Origin: Sphingomonas sp. LY29 | GTDB taxonomy: Bacteria; Pseudomonadota; Alphaproteobacteria; Sphingomonadales; Sphingomonadaceae | Assembly: GCF_035593985.1 (NCBI RefSeq) | Contig: NZ_CP141587.1 | Span: forward strand, 310,001-374,000 | Length of the DNA: 64,000 nucleotides | Direction: 5' to 3' | Shown: in pieces, positions 21,601 through 28,719 of the stretch | Layout of the letters: every line of letters starts with the position of its first letter | How positions within the stretch are numbered: the stretch's first letter is position 1 | Translations under genes and position numbers: made by a program | Notes under the pieces: generated by a model | What the model was told of the DNA's origin: nothing | Seen by the model: only the letters and a program-made list of their open reading frames with translations | Database searches by the model: none

Positions 21601-22665
21601 ATAGTTGCTGGCATCGATCGTGTCGTTGCCGCCGCCATCCCAAATCGTCATCAGGATCGTGTTGCCCGATGGCGCGCCCTGGCCAACGCCATTGATGAAC
21701 ATCTCGCCAGTCGTGTTGCTCCACGAATAGACGGTGTCGCCGGCGTTGGTCGTGAAGTTGGCGCCGTACATGTACTGCAGCGCCGCCAGATCGTACTGCA
21801 TGTAGGTCTGCGGCTGATTGCTCTTTTCGCCGGCGAAACCCGACGTTCCGGGCGCGGGCGTGTAGGTCATCAGCGACCAAGCCTGACCGTCGCGATCTGG
21901 AGTGAGCGACTGGGTGCCGAAGCGCGGGAACGATCCGAAATAGAAGGACAGGTCCGAGTTGGTATAGTCCTGGTGACCGTGCTTCAGACCCATCGTGTGG
22001 CCGATTTCGTGGAACATGGTGGAGTAGCCCCACGTCCCCTTCACGGCCATGTCGTAATAAGGTTGGCTGGTGCGGCCGAACCAGATGTCGCCGGCAACGC
22101 CGCGCGTATCCGACGGGAAGCCGCCGTAAGCCGAGGTCACGTCCTGATCTGCGCTCTGCGAGATCCGGATGTTCGCGTGAACGGCGTCGGTCTCGGTAAT
22201 CTCGGTAAACTTCAGGTTCGTCCACGCCGAAATCTGCGCGAAGGCCGCGCGCGCCGCAGCCTGCTGCTGCGCGCCGAGGTCGAGGTGATAGAGGCTGACG
22301 CCGTTGCTGTCGTAGCCGGTGCCATTGTAGTTCGAGCCCGACGTCGGGAAGCTGTAGGTTAGCTCCTGCTCGCCCCACTTCGACCCGATCAGCGTCGCGT
22401 CGACGTTACGGTTGCCCGTGAAGGAGCGGCTGCCGTCCGGATTGGTGATCAGGTTGAGCAGGACGCCGAGGTTGTTTCCTTCCGGGTTGGCATCATTGAT
22501 GCCGCCCTTGCCCGAGCCGTCAGCGTCGTTTTCGCGGAAACCCGCGCATGCCGCGCAGCCGCAGCCTTCGACGACCGTGACATGATTAAAATCGGTGAGG
22601 GGATCCCACGAACCGGGGACGGGAAATTCGGACGAACCTTCGCTGCCGAAGTCGGAATTGCTCAT
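15655..22665 (-). CDS. Giant serralysin-type RTX metalloprotease, type I secretion substrate
   Basis: A 2336-residue acidic protein without a signal peptide. A cysteine-containing N-terminus (GCGCAAC, 34-40) precedes a metzincin domain. The zinc motif is H219-E-x-x-H223-x-x-G-x-x-H229 (HEIGHTMGLKH) and the Met-turn is SLMTY (Met266), as in serralysins. From about residue 400, many GGxGxDxL nonapeptide repeats form calcium-binding beta-rolls, interrupted at 553-675 by a PPC-like beta-sandwich (YYRIDVTVAGSQAVFDIDG ... GTYYIRVGQY). At about 2093-2253 lie four tandem 40-residue repeats of the pattern F-x-x-x-x-Y-x-A-x-Y-x-D-L-x-x-A-Y-G. RTX proteins are secreted through an ABC/MFP/TolC channel, and no such genes are in the window. 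The ATG at 22665 has GGGGGA upstream. Substrate unknown. Confidence 0.9.
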   Translation of the reverse strand: MSNSDFGSEGSSEFPVPGSWDPLTDFNHVTVVEGCGCAACAGFRENDADGSGKGGINDANPEGNNLGVLLNLITNPDGSRSFTGNRNVDATLIGSKWGEQELTYSFPTSGSNYNGTGYDSNGVSLYHLDLGAQQQAAARAAFAQISAWTNLKFTEITETDAVHANIRISQSADQDVTSAYGGFPSDTRGVAGDIWFGRTSQPYYDMAVKGTWGYSTMFHEIGHTMGLKHGHQDYTNSDLSFYFGSFPRFGTQSLTPDRDGQAWSLMTYTPAPGTSGFAGEKSNQPQTYMQYDLAALQYMYGANFTTNAGDTVYSWSNTTGEMFINGVGQGAPSGNTILMTIWDGGGNDTIDASNYAGGVTVDLRPGEFSTFDPAQLANHLAYSNGLALAPGNIAMSLLYDNDTRSLIENVKGGAGNDIFVGNMANNTLDGGAGSDTVIFTGTTGVTVTLNDTGADVIVEHDGETDTLRSIENIGGTSGDDKLTGNSQNNVLIGGSGGADTLIGGGGDDRLIGGGFTTTTTVSAPSKADITKDQATNNGSIATAVNTAGAFDVDANPIITNSTSVPHATINATAVGGVLEYYRIDVTVAGSQAVFDIDGAGSLGDSIIELVNSAGVVLASNDTGPGDPGSTVNDDAYITYTFNAVGTYYIRVGQYTPATGSVAQPLSAGQTYQLNISLQNSAVLTSAVTANNTSSAILDGGEGNDFLQGTIADDIIDGGAGNDTASFVNAFTGGSSTGVTVDLNVQGVAQNTVGAGIDTLTGIENLVGSNLNDTLIGNADANVIEGGLGNDTMVGGAGNDTVSYAGSGAGVTVNLGLQGSQQNTGAAGLDTLSGFQNIQGSNFNDTLIGDSTENVLTGGAGDDILNPGANAGGTVDLLDGGAGTDTASFAGYAGGVFARLNGALDGVTTFNGQSIAAMRSIENLVGSDFSDILVGDANANVVEGGLGDDFLDGRDGVDTVSYRGSTGVTVNLATTTAQNTGMGIDTIVNFENVRTGSGSDNITGDANANVFFDGGGADIYNGADGSDTVDYSAATSTVVVNLNTLTAQNTGTSGGLDTLTNIENLVGAASFSNSLTGNALANRLVGGALTDTIVGGAGDDVVIGGGGNDTLFGDNNGTLSAQEGADILEGGAGNDFIVGGQGNDILRGGSGDDTLIGGVASTSVAFTNDGGQDTFDGGEGTDIAYAYYTDQTGGIAFNLANVAGNSAITMDGVAAGSFTSIERVIFRGGLGNDVVTGGGTLDTLVGNAGDDVLDGWLGNDTLSGGLGNDTLIGGEGLDTVTYVNSTGGVNVDLRIQGEAQDTGGEGVDTLIGVEYLTGSNFGDTLRGNDDFNLIVDNAVSGPAGQTDSLFGYGGNDSILVTRAAGVVSTNINLDGGSGDDFIEVRSGTLSAGLATNVAGLSSSTYAALGATSNDRNVDIVSVDGGDGNDRIILTGVASATVNSGAGADIVSISMRGASTVNNYLITLGAGSDVIQFGVGASAAASTEVATTARTSRVTDFERGTGGDRFELSSFLNLGLTGYTANSNAFASGHMRLVQSGTDLLLQTDRDGAGATNGFVTVFTISNGYTGGFTAFNFDGFIGNLTLTGFDGDETIIGATGNDNLSGGGGNDTLIGLAGNDVLDGGTGDDLLLGGAGDDVLIGGEGNDTASYSDATAGVTVDLSNTGAQVTGAGTDTLSGIENLVGSAFNDTLTGDANANRIDGGSGDDVLNGGVGNDVLIGGAGNDTLDGGDGDDSLLGGEGDDTLIGGAGVDTAVYSDATVGVMVDLSLTDAQETGWGLDTLAGIENLIGSAFDDVLSGGEGVNRIEAGAGNDTVSGGAGDDVLSGGDGIDRLNYSNLTGAVQVNLASGQVNAGTEGGLDTVSGFEQVILGAGNDVVIGDAADNYADGGAGDDQLIGADGNDVLLGGAGIDRLFGDAGDDTLDGGIGADFLDGGAGDDTYVIDDAGDQITEFAGGGIDTVVSSISYVLSSGLENLVLAGIASINATGNDGNNQITGNAGSNVLIGGAGDDTIITVTGPAALKPDAGFDRVDGGSGNDLLILGGFQSDYSVLTAGDRSYLVTARGATEITGIEMGAFQNSGALSWSTLVAGTTAFDGLAYIAGYADLRAAYGTDAAAGVQHFLSFGFAEGRSLSFNALEYIASYGDLRIAFGSDTSAAAAHFINFGAAENRTVTFDGWAYLASYGDLIAAYGPNENAAIMHYLTFGFNEDRPITFDALAYAAANPDLALAYGTDAEALARHYVLHGSAEGRSLGTPASETSEGSAASAAVFERSVISDEDALFNGDDWMVTPVSPANNDLFGGSYGHDLAGNIGGNGFGSFMTETNWHHGISTDQLV

Positions 22666-23009
22666 GTTATTGATCCCCCTACGCTTTTCAACTGGACGAA
22701 ATGGCGCGGCACAAGAACAAGACGCGAATCCGCCTTCTTCTCATGCCAAGTTGACTATGTGTTCACCTGAAGTTTTTAACGGTCAAGCGGCGCCTCACCC
22801 GATTTGGCAATCGATCCCCTTATTGCGACGAACCGCCGTTTAAATTCGACAAACGGAGGAAAGTTGACGGATCGTCAATCCGGTGAGTTTCCGACGCATT
22901 TCAGTAAGTATTGGAAAACAGGCAGAATCATTACGCGGGTGACCTGCGCGGTCTGGATCGCCATGGGTCGTGACACTGATCTTGCTAAAGCGTACCGAGG
23001 CTCGTGCAT
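22666..23009. other. 344-bp intergenic region, divergent control region of RTX protease and lipoprotein
   Basis: No credible gene. It is noticeably richer in A/T than its surroundings. It contains an inverted repeat TTGACG-GAT-CGTCAA at 22864-22878, possible -35-like TTGAC hexamers on both strands (for example around 22750 on plus and 22785 on minus), and the ribosome-binding GGGGGA of the protease gene. It presumably holds promoters for both flanking genes, but I cannot place them firmly. Confidence 0.4.
22864..22878. promoter_or_regulatory. Inverted repeat, possible operator
   Basis: TTGACG and CGTCAA separated by GAT form a perfect 6+3+6 palindrome between the divergent RTX protease and lipoprotein genes. 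The spacing would suit a dimeric regulator binding one helical turn. No known regulator site is recognised. Confidence 0.3.
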
Positions 23010-23477
23010 ATGATCCCCGTCCCAGCAAAGATCACGGTCTTCGCTCCTTTCGCCGCGGCTCTGGTCGCCTGCTCAGCCATTCCTCAGGAGGACAGCATGC
23101 GCACCGCCGATGGCTCTCAAGGCACCGAACATCTCTCGCATGGCGACCCGTCGACTTCCTCGTCCACTGCAAAGGATCCCGCAGCCCAAGGGCCAATGCC
23201 GGAACCCGTTTCGGCGGCGGAAAACGCTCTTCCCGAAGGCCGCAAGGATTCGCCGTCTGAGGCCGAAGGGCGCCGTACCCTGTCCACGGCTTTCGTCCGG
23301 GTCCAACCCGACGGGCTGTTGACCGTGCAACTCCGTGGCGGCCGCACCTTTCTCCTTCGCAACGTCCAGATGAATGCGCGCAATTACTGCGGCACCCAAG
23401 TGTCCGAAGGTCGCGAGGGTAAGCGATTCTGCGGCGGCTACGCCGACGTCGTCGGGGCCAGGGCGGGATCATCCTGA
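23010..23477 (+). CDS. Small lipoprotein of unknown function
   Basis: A 155-residue protein with a lipoprotein signal (FAPFAAALVAC, Cys21), a Ser/Pro/Glu-rich spacer and a C-terminal region with two cysteines (RNYCGTQV ... KRFCGGYADVVG) that may form a disulfide. I do not recognise a family. I chose the ATG at 23010, not the GTG two codons earlier, because the signal peptide then has a normal length. The clear ribosome-binding site expected is weak. It is divergent from the RTX protease and followed by tRNA-Met on the opposite strand. Confidence 0.55.
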   Translation: MIPVPAKITVFAPFAAALVACSAIPQEDSMRTADGSQGTEHLSHGDPSTSSSTAKDPAAQGPMPEPVSAAENALPEGRKDSPSEAEGRRTLSTAFVRVQPDGLLTVQLRGGRTFLLRNVQMNARNYCGTQVSEGREGKRFCGGYADVVGARAGSS

Positions 23478-23511
23478 CGCCACCGAGCACGGCCCGCTGT
23501 GATTGAAAAGA

Positions 23512-23588
23512 TGGTAGCGGAGGAGGGACTTGAACCCCCGACACGCGGATTATGATTCCGCTGCTCTAACCAGCTGAGCTACTCCGCC
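23512..23588 (-). tRNA. tRNA-Met (CAT), elongator type
   Basis: Reading the minus strand, GGCGGAG pairs with CTCCGCT, followed by discriminator A and an encoded CCA. The D arm is GCTCAGCTGGTTAGAGC, the anticodon loop carries CAT, and the T arm has GGTTCAAGTCC. The A-U/G-U closed acceptor and overall sequence fit elongator tRNA-Met; a lysidine-modified tRNA-Ile(CAT) is less likely. Confidence 0.93.
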
Positions 23589-23668
23589 CCACGTTTCGGC
23601 GGTCCCAATGGCCGCCGAGAGAGGCACCGGCCGTTGGCCGCGCGGTCGGGCCTATAGGAGGCGACTTC

Positions 23669-23722
23669 ATGACCGTCAACTTGGGTGGAACCGCCCCCGT
23701 CGGCTCTCGTTCAGCCCATTAG
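23669..23722 (+). CDS. Possible 17-residue microprotein (MTVNLGGTAPVGSRSAH)
   Basis: A perfect AGGAGG Shine-Dalgarno (23656-23661) sits 7 nt before an ATG that opens an 18-codon frame ending at TAG 23720-23722, just ahead of the DUF3775 gene. The frame overlaps the predicted stress promoter of that gene, so it would need a separate upstream promoter. Too short to judge by composition; kept because of the unusually strong ribosome-binding site. Confidence 0.25.
   Translation: MTVNLGGTAPVGSRSAH
23687..23711 (+). promoter_or_regulatory. Candidate EcfG general stress promoter of the DUF3775 gene
   Basis: GGAAC (23687-23691), 16 nt, CGTT (23708-23711): an exact match to the EcfG consensus. The -10 end is 30 nt before the ATG at 23741. 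Confidence 0.6.
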
Positions 23723-23740
23723 ATTGGAGAGCCCTAACCG

Positions 23741-24151
23741 ATGGAACCGTTGACCCCGCTAGAGACCCTGTGCCGCATTATCCTGCGGGCGCGCGAATAT
23801 GAGGCGCAGGTGCCGACCGACTATGACGGCGGTGAAGCTCCCGAGAATGTCGATAACGAGGGTGAGGAAACGCTCTCGGTCCTCGACGATTCGCTCAACA
23901 CAAGCGTCGAGGAAGAGCTGACCGGCGCGATCGAGGACTTGGCCGAGGACCAGCAGGCCGAACTGCTCGCCTTCGCCTGGATTGGCCAGGGCACCTACGA
24001 CGCCTCCGACTGGGACGAAGCGATCGAGGCCGCCAACGACGAGAATAATATCGTCGAGGAGCTGATGGACATGCCGATGCTCGCCTCGGTTATCGAATCC
24101 GGCATGGCCGCCTTCGACCTAAGCTGCGACGGAATTGGCGACCTCAGCTAG
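23741..24151 (+). CDS. DUF3775 family protein
   Basis: A 136-residue, very acidic soluble protein. The hallmark stretch is LTGAIEDLAEDQQAELLAFAWIGQGTYDASDWDEAI, which I recognise as the DUF3775 core; its function is unknown. An ATG start with GGAGAG upstream gives a short leader from the predicted EcfG promoter, pointing to a role in the general stress response. The stop overlaps that of the convergent 2H phosphoesterase gene by 4 nt (CTAG). Confidence 0.75.
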   Translation: MEPLTPLETLCRIILRAREYEAQVPTDYDGGEAPENVDNEGEETLSVLDDSLNTSVEEELTGAIEDLAEDQQAELLAFAWIGQGTYDASDWDEAIEAANDENNIVEELMDMPMLASVIESGMAAFDLSCDGIGDLS

Positions 24152-24666
24152 GTGCGGCGCCCGCTGCCCCGGAAGGGATAGCGGGCGATCGTATCCCACG
24201 GTCCGTCCATGTACCGATGCAGCCCCAGCCCCGCGATCGCCAACGGTCGCGGGGCAAAATTTTGCTCGAGGCTCGCCATTAGAGCGCGCGCCACGCTCGA
24301 CGTGACCTTGTTCTGCACCGTGATGTGCGGGCGCCACCCCTGCCCGTCCTGTGCAGTCAGCAGGCCAAGAAATTGCTGCGCCAGATCGGCGCGGATGAAA
24401 TCGAGGTCTTCGGACACGATCCGATAGGCGACGCCGCCGCCCAGGTTCATCAGCCCGGCGACCATGGCGCCAGGAGGCGGTCCGGCGGACAGCGTCTTCA
24501 ACGCGGCCTTCGCTTCATCGACGACGGTTGGCGGCAGCGCGTGGAACATCGTCAGATGCGCCCCGATGCGATTTCGCTCGGGCGGGAAATGCACTTTGCG
24601 GAGGCCGTCGAAGAAGGCGAAGTCCGCAGGAGCCAACTCCGCCGTGACGATCAGCGCACCGCTCAT
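24148..24666 (-). CDS. 2'-5' RNA ligase-like 2H phosphoesterase
   Basis: A 172-residue protein with both 2H histidine motifs: HLT (His37, in IGAHLTMFHALPP) and HIT (His114, in WRPHITVQNKV). The spacing fits the YjcG/ThpR-like superfamily, which acts on 2',3'-cyclic or 2'-5'-linked nucleotides. The bacterial substrate is usually unknown. The start at 24666 overlaps the stop of the upstream PRC-barrel gene as ATGA, so the two are coupled. An upstream ATG (24702) would extend into that gene and is less likely. Confidence 0.8.
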   Translation of the reverse strand: MSGALIVTAELAPADFAFFDGLRKVHFPPERNRIGAHLTMFHALPPTVVDEAKAALKTLSAGPPPGAMVAGLMNLGGGVAYRIVSEDLDFIRADLAQQFLGLLTAQDGQGWRPHITVQNKVTSSVARALMASLEQNFAPRPLAIAGLGLHRYMDGPWDTIARYPFRGSGRRT

Positions 24667-25223
24667 CGGCCAGGCCACTCCCCTCGCTCGATGGCCGGGC
24701 ACCCCTCGAGATCGATGTCCGCCGCGACCAGTTGCTCAGACTCGACCCGTACCTTTGACCAGTCGACTTTGCGAAAGGTCTCCCCGACTCCCGCCACGCC
24801 ACCTTGCGAGACTACCAGATATTCGACACTCCCCGATCGACAGCCGATCATCGCATCGACGGCCTTGCCCAGTTCCTTTGCGTGGCCGTCGACCAACGCG
24901 GCGCGGGAAAACATCGACGCTGGAAACAGCGTTTCGCCATGGGAGACCTCGCTGCGGTCATGCGCGGTTTTGCCGCCCTTCTCGACCGCGCGCTCGCGAC
25001 CGAGCCAGCGCCAGATCCCGAACCCGTTGAGGAGCGCGAGGATGATGTTCTGCCACACCAAACTCCCCGGCCCGCTGATTAGCCCGATGCCGAGCCACCC
25101 CAGCGAACCCGCGGTGAAGGCGATGAAGCCGATCCCGGTGACCTTCGGCCCAAGATTGGATGCGGTCAGCAGCGCGCCGAGAATGATGCAGGCGGGAGCG
25201 ACCCAGGTCAGTATCTGTTCCAT
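24663..25223 (-). CDS. Membrane protein with C-terminal PRC-barrel domain
   Basis: A 186-residue protein. Three hydrophobic segments (about 5-23, 28-48 and 56-72) are followed by a cytoplasmic PRC-barrel-like domain (ALVDGHAKELGKAVDAMIGCRSGSVEYLVVSQGG ... FRKVDWSKVRV). PRC-barrels are small beta domains that bind RNA, protein or photosynthetic partners, and no specific role can be assigned. The gene overlaps the 2H phosphoesterase start (ATGA), suggesting a functional pair, possibly membrane-tethered RNA-related, which is speculative. Confidence 0.7.
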   Translation of the reverse strand: MEQILTWVAPACIILGALLTASNLGPKVTGIGFIAFTAGSLGWLGIGLISGPGSLVWQNIILALLNGFGIWRWLGRERAVEKGGKTAHDRSEVSHGETLFPASMFSRAALVDGHAKELGKAVDAMIGCRSGSVEYLVVSQGGVAGVGETFRKVDWSKVRVESEQLVAADIDLEGCPAIERGEWPGR

Positions 25224-25253
25224 TCCCGCCTAACTGCCGCGGCGGGGAAACGT

Positions 25254-27206
25254 TCAGATTTCGACCTGGCTACCCAACTCTACCACGCGATTGGTCGGCA
25301 GCTTGAAGAATTCCATCGCGCTTTCCGCGTTTCGAAGCATCCACGCGAACAGCTTCTCCCGCCAGATCGCCATCCCCGGCCTCGCGGAGGTGATCAGCGT
25401 CTGCCGCGCCAGGAAGAAGCTGGTGTCCATCATCTTGCAGGTCGGACCGCATTTTTCGACCAGCGCCAGCGCCGCGGGCACGTCGATTTCCTCCATGAAA
25501 CCGTAGCGGATGATTACCCGGAAGAAGCCAGAGGAATAATCCTTTGTCTCGATCCGGCGCTCCGCCCCGACGAAGGGAACGTCCTCGATCCGAACCGTCA
25601 ACAGCATGATGCGCTCGTGAAGCACCTTGTTGTGCTTCAGATTGTGGAGCAGCGCATGTGGCACACCCTTCATCGACGTCGTCATGAAGACCGCCGTGCC
25701 CGGAACTCGGGTCGCCGAGCTTGCCGCGGACTTGATGAACACGTCGATCGGCAAGCTCTCTTCCGACATCCGGTCAATCATGAGTTTGCGCCCCTTCGCC
25801 CAGGTCGTGAGCAAGGTGAAGGCGATTGCGCCGATCAGCAGCGGGAACCAGCCACCGTCGGGGACCTTAAGAAGGTTCGCGCTGAAATAGAGCAGGTCGA
25901 TGGTGAAGAAGACCGCGAGCAGCGGGATCGCCTTCCACGCCGGCCATTTCCACAGCGAAAACAGGACGACCGCGATCAGCACGCCGTCGATCAGCATCGC
26001 GCCGGTGACCGCGATGCCATAAGCGGCGGCAAGGTTCGACGACGATCCGAAGGTAATCACCAGCAGGATGACCATCACCATCAGCGCCCAGTTGATCGCC
26101 GGAATGTAGATCTGCCCGGCGGCGTGCTGGCTGGTGTGGGTGATTCGAAGGCGCGGGATGAAGCCGAGCTGGATTGCCTGCTGGGTCACCGAGAAAGCAC
26201 CGGAAATCACCGCCTGGCTGGCGATGATCGTCGCCATCGTCGCCAGGATGACGAGCGGCAGGCGCAAGATCTCGGGGGCGAGGAAGAAGAAGGGATTCTT
26301 GACGGTCTCGATCGCTTCGGCCGGCGTCTGCGCGAGCAGCATCGCCCCCTGCCCCATATAGTTGAGCAGCAGCGCCGGCATCACGAACCAGATCCACGAC
26401 ACCTTGATCGGGTTGCGCCCGAAGTGCCCCATGTCGGCGTAAAGCGCTTCGGCACCGGTCACCGCCAGCACGACCGACCCCATCGCGATGAAGGCGGGCA
26501 ATGGCTCGGACAGATAGAATTGGATCGCGTTCATCGGGTTGAACATTTCGACCAGCACGGCCGGATGATCGACGATGTGGATGACGCCTAGAACCGACAG
26601 CGTCGTAAAATAGACCAGCATGATCGGACCAAACAGCAGGCCCACCTTCGCGGTGCCGCGCGACTGGATCGCGAACAGCCCGACGAGGATCGCGATCGCC
26701 AGCGGAATGACGAACGGTTCGAAACGCGCCTCTACCGTCGTCAGTCCCTCGACCGCCGACAGGACGGAGATCGCCGGGGTGATCATGCTGTCGCCATAGA
26801 ATAGCGCGGTGGCGAACACGCCAAGCATAATGATGCCCGCCGTCCACTTCTTCTTTTTCGCGCCGTCGTCGCCCGCCGATCGATTGATCAGGGCCAGCAG
26901 CGCCAGGCTCCCACCCTCGCCCTTATTGTCGGCGCGCATGATCAGCATGACATATTTGAACGTGACGATAATCATCATCGACCAGAAGATCAGGCTGAGG
27001 ACGCCGTAGATATGCAGCGCGTCCGGCGCGAGGGTGTGGTGGCCGGCAAAGGTTTCGCGGAAGGCATAGATGGGCGATGTACCGATATCACCGAACACGA
27101 TTCCGATGGCTCCGACCGCCAGCTTGGCAAGCGAACCTTGCGCGTGGCCGTGGCCCGCGTTGTTCTCGTTCAGCGTCTCGGCGCCGCCCGTCTCGGAAAT
27201 ACTCAT
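25254..27206 (-). CDS. kup: Low-affinity K+ uptake protein (KUP/HAK family)
   Basis: A 650-residue membrane protein starting with a hydrophilic N-terminus and the family signature [20 protein letters not shown]. About 12 helices follow, then a C-terminal cytoplasmic domain of 150 or so residues ([32 protein letters not shown] is typical). It imports K+ with H+. Together with the KefB-like and NhaP-like antiporters earlier in the window it belongs to cation homeostasis. The divergent neighbour is ald, with 126 bp between. Confidence 0.96.
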   Translation of the reverse strand: MSISETGGAETLNENNAGHGHAQGSLAKLAVGAIGIVFGDIGTSPIYAFRETFAGHHTLAPDALHIYGVLSLIFWSMMIIVTFKYVMLIMRADNKGEGGSLALLALINRSAGDDGAKKKKWTAGIIMLGVFATALFYGDSMITPAISVLSAVEGLTTVEARFEPFVIPLAIAILVGLFAIQSRGTAKVGLLFGPIMLVYFTTLSVLGVIHIVDHPAVLVEMFNPMNAIQFYLSEPLPAFIAMGSVVLAVTGAEALYADMGHFGRNPIKVSWIWFVMPALLLNYMGQGAMLLAQTPAEAIETVKNPFFFLAPEILRLPLVILATMATIIASQAVISGAFSVTQQAIQLGFIPRLRITHTSQHAAGQIYIPAINWALMVMVILLVITFGSSSNLAAAYGIAVTGAMLIDGVLIAVVLFSLWKWPAWKAIPLLAVFFTIDLLYFSANLLKVPDGGWFPLLIGAIAFTLLTTWAKGRKLMIDRMSEESLPIDVFIKSAASSATRVPGTAVFMTTSMKGVPHALLHNLKHNKVLHERIMLLTVRIEDVPFVGAERRIETKDYSSGFFRVIIRYGFMEEIDVPAALALVEKCGPTCKMMDTSFFLARQTLITSARPGMAIWREKLFAWMLRNAESAMEFFKLPTNRVVELGSQVEI

Positions 27207-27332
27207 GTGATCACATGCCTATCATCGCGCCCGACCCGGGGCGCGCCGCCCTAGCACCGGCAAAAAGACGCTGCAATCGACCGCAACCGGGTCTATAGCG
27301 CCGCCACTTTCCCAGTTTGGAGCGAACGAACC

Positions 27333-28433
27333 ATGCGCGTCGGTGTGCCGAAGGAAATCAAGAATCACGAGTATCGCGTCGGCCTGACGCCGGCCTCGGT
27401 CGCGGAACTGACCGCGGCTGGTCATGAAGTGCTGATCGAAACCAAGGCGGGCATGGGAATCGATTTCTCCGATGCCGCCTATGAAAAGGTCGGAGCGACC
27501 ATCGTCGCCGACGCAGCCGCGGTGTTCGCGGGCTCGGACATGATCGTGAAGGTCAAGGAGCCGCAGGCGTCCGAAATCGCGATGCTCGAGGATCGTCACC
27601 TCCTCTTCACCTATCTCCACCTCGCCGCCGACAAGCCGCAGGCCGAAGGCCTGATGAACTCGGGCGCGACCTGCATCGCTTATGAAACGGTGACGAGTCG
27701 CTCGGGCGCGCTGCCGTTGCTGAAGCCAATGAGCGAAGTCGCGGGTCGCATGTCGGTTCAGGTCGGCGCCCACTATCTCGAAAAAGAACAGGGCGGCCGC
27801 GGCGTCCTGCTCGGCGGCGTTCCGGGCGTTGCGCCCGCAAAGGTCGCGATCCTTGGCGGCGGCGTTGCCGGCATCAACGCCGCGCAGATCGCCACCGGCC
27901 AGCGCGCCGACGTGACGATCTATGACATCAACAACGATCGGCTGGCCGAGCTCGACATGCATTTCGGTAGCACGATCAAGACTGCCTTCGCGTCGAAGGC
28001 CGCGATTGCGCAGGCGATCCAGGAAGCCGAAGTCGTCATCGGCGCGGTCCTCGTTCCCGGCGCCGCCGCGCCCAAGCTTGTCACGCGCGACCAGCTCAAG
28101 ACGATGAAGCGCGGCTCGGTGCTCGTCGACATCGCGATCGACCAGGGCGGCTGCTTCGAGACCTCGAAGGCCACGACGCACGACGATCCCGTCTACACGA
28201 TCGACGGAGTCATCCATTACTGCGTCGCCAACATGCCCGGCGCCGTGGCCCGCACGTCGACATTTGCCCTCAATAACGCCACGCTTCCCTTCGTCCTGAA
28301 GCTGGCAAACCTGGGCGCCGAAAAAGCCATGGCCGAGGATCCGCACCTCGCCAATGGATTGAACGTCTCGGGCGGGAAGATTCGCAATCAGCCGGTCGCC
28401 GAAGCACTCGATCTAGAGTTTGTCCCTCTCTGA
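27333..28433 (+). CDS. ald: Alanine dehydrogenase
   Basis: A 366-residue protein, close to the usual 371. It starts MRVGVPKEIKNHEYRVGLTPASV, has the catalytic Lys/His region (FTYLHLAADKPQ), the NAD-binding motif VAILGGGVAGINAAQIATG and the C-terminal INGV-like segment VYTIDGVIHYCVANMPGAVARTSTFALNNAT. It interconverts L-alanine and pyruvate/ammonia with NAD(H). The ATG at 27333 is preceded by TTGGAG. The stop is 8 nt before the GGAAC box of the next gene's stress promoter. Confidence 0.96.
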   Translation: MRVGVPKEIKNHEYRVGLTPASVAELTAAGHEVLIETKAGMGIDFSDAAYEKVGATIVADAAAVFAGSDMIVKVKEPQASEIAMLEDRHLLFTYLHLAADKPQAEGLMNSGATCIAYETVTSRSGALPLLKPMSEVAGRMSVQVGAHYLEKEQGGRGVLLGGVPGVAPAKVAILGGGVAGINAAQIATGQRADVTIYDINNDRLAELDMHFGSTIKTAFASKAAIAQAIQEAEVVIGAVLVPGAAAPKLVTRDQLKTMKRGSVLVDIAIDQGGCFETSKATTHDDPVYTIDGVIHYCVANMPGAVARTSTFALNNATLPFVLKLANLGAEKAMAEDPHLANGLNVSGGKIRNQPVAEALDLEFVPL

Positions 28434-28440
28434 TTGACGC

Positions 28441-28465
28441 GGAACATTCATGGAACATCGGGGTT
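28441..28465 (+). promoter_or_regulatory. Candidate EcfG general stress promoter of the DUF3072 gene
   Basis: GGAAC (28441-28445), 16 nt, GGTT (28462-28465). The -10 end is 30 nt before the ATG at 28495, the same distance as at the DUF3775 gene. Confidence 0.52.
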
Positions 28466-28494
28466 TTCTCTTCGAACCTCAAAGGGATACCCCG

Positions 28495-28719
28495 ATGTCC
28501 GAACAGATAGCCGACGACCCGAAGCAGCACCCGACTGGCAACGCCATCAAGGACCCGGAAGATTGGGTCACTGGCGACGAGCCGATGACCGGCGCACAAG
28601 CATCCTATCTTCAAACCTTGAGCGAAGAAGCGGGCGAATCCTTCGACCCGTCGCTCAGCAAGGCCGATGCCTCGAGCCTTATCGACTCGCTTCAGTCGAA
28701 GACGGGTCGGGGCGCCTGA
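28495..28719 (+). CDS. DUF3072 small acidic protein
   Basis: A 74-residue hydrophilic protein containing DDPKQHPTGNAIKDPEDW and GDEPMTGAQASYLQTLSEEAG, the DUF3072 pattern. Its function is unknown. It starts at ATG 28495 behind AAAGGG; an ATG at 28450 lies inside the predicted promoter and is rejected. Its last 41 nt overlap the 3' end of the convergent ccmI. The EcfG-like promoter suggests expression under general stress. Confidence 0.78.
   Translation: MSEQIADDPKQHPTGNAIKDPEDWVTGDEPMTGAQASYLQTLSEEAGESFDPSLSKADASSLIDSLQSKTGRGA

Noticed and set aside
28450..28494. ATG at 28450 as start of the DUF3072 gene
   Set aside because: Lies inside the GGAAC-N16-GGTT promoter and gives a non-conserved extension; the ATG at 28495 has AAAGGG upstream.
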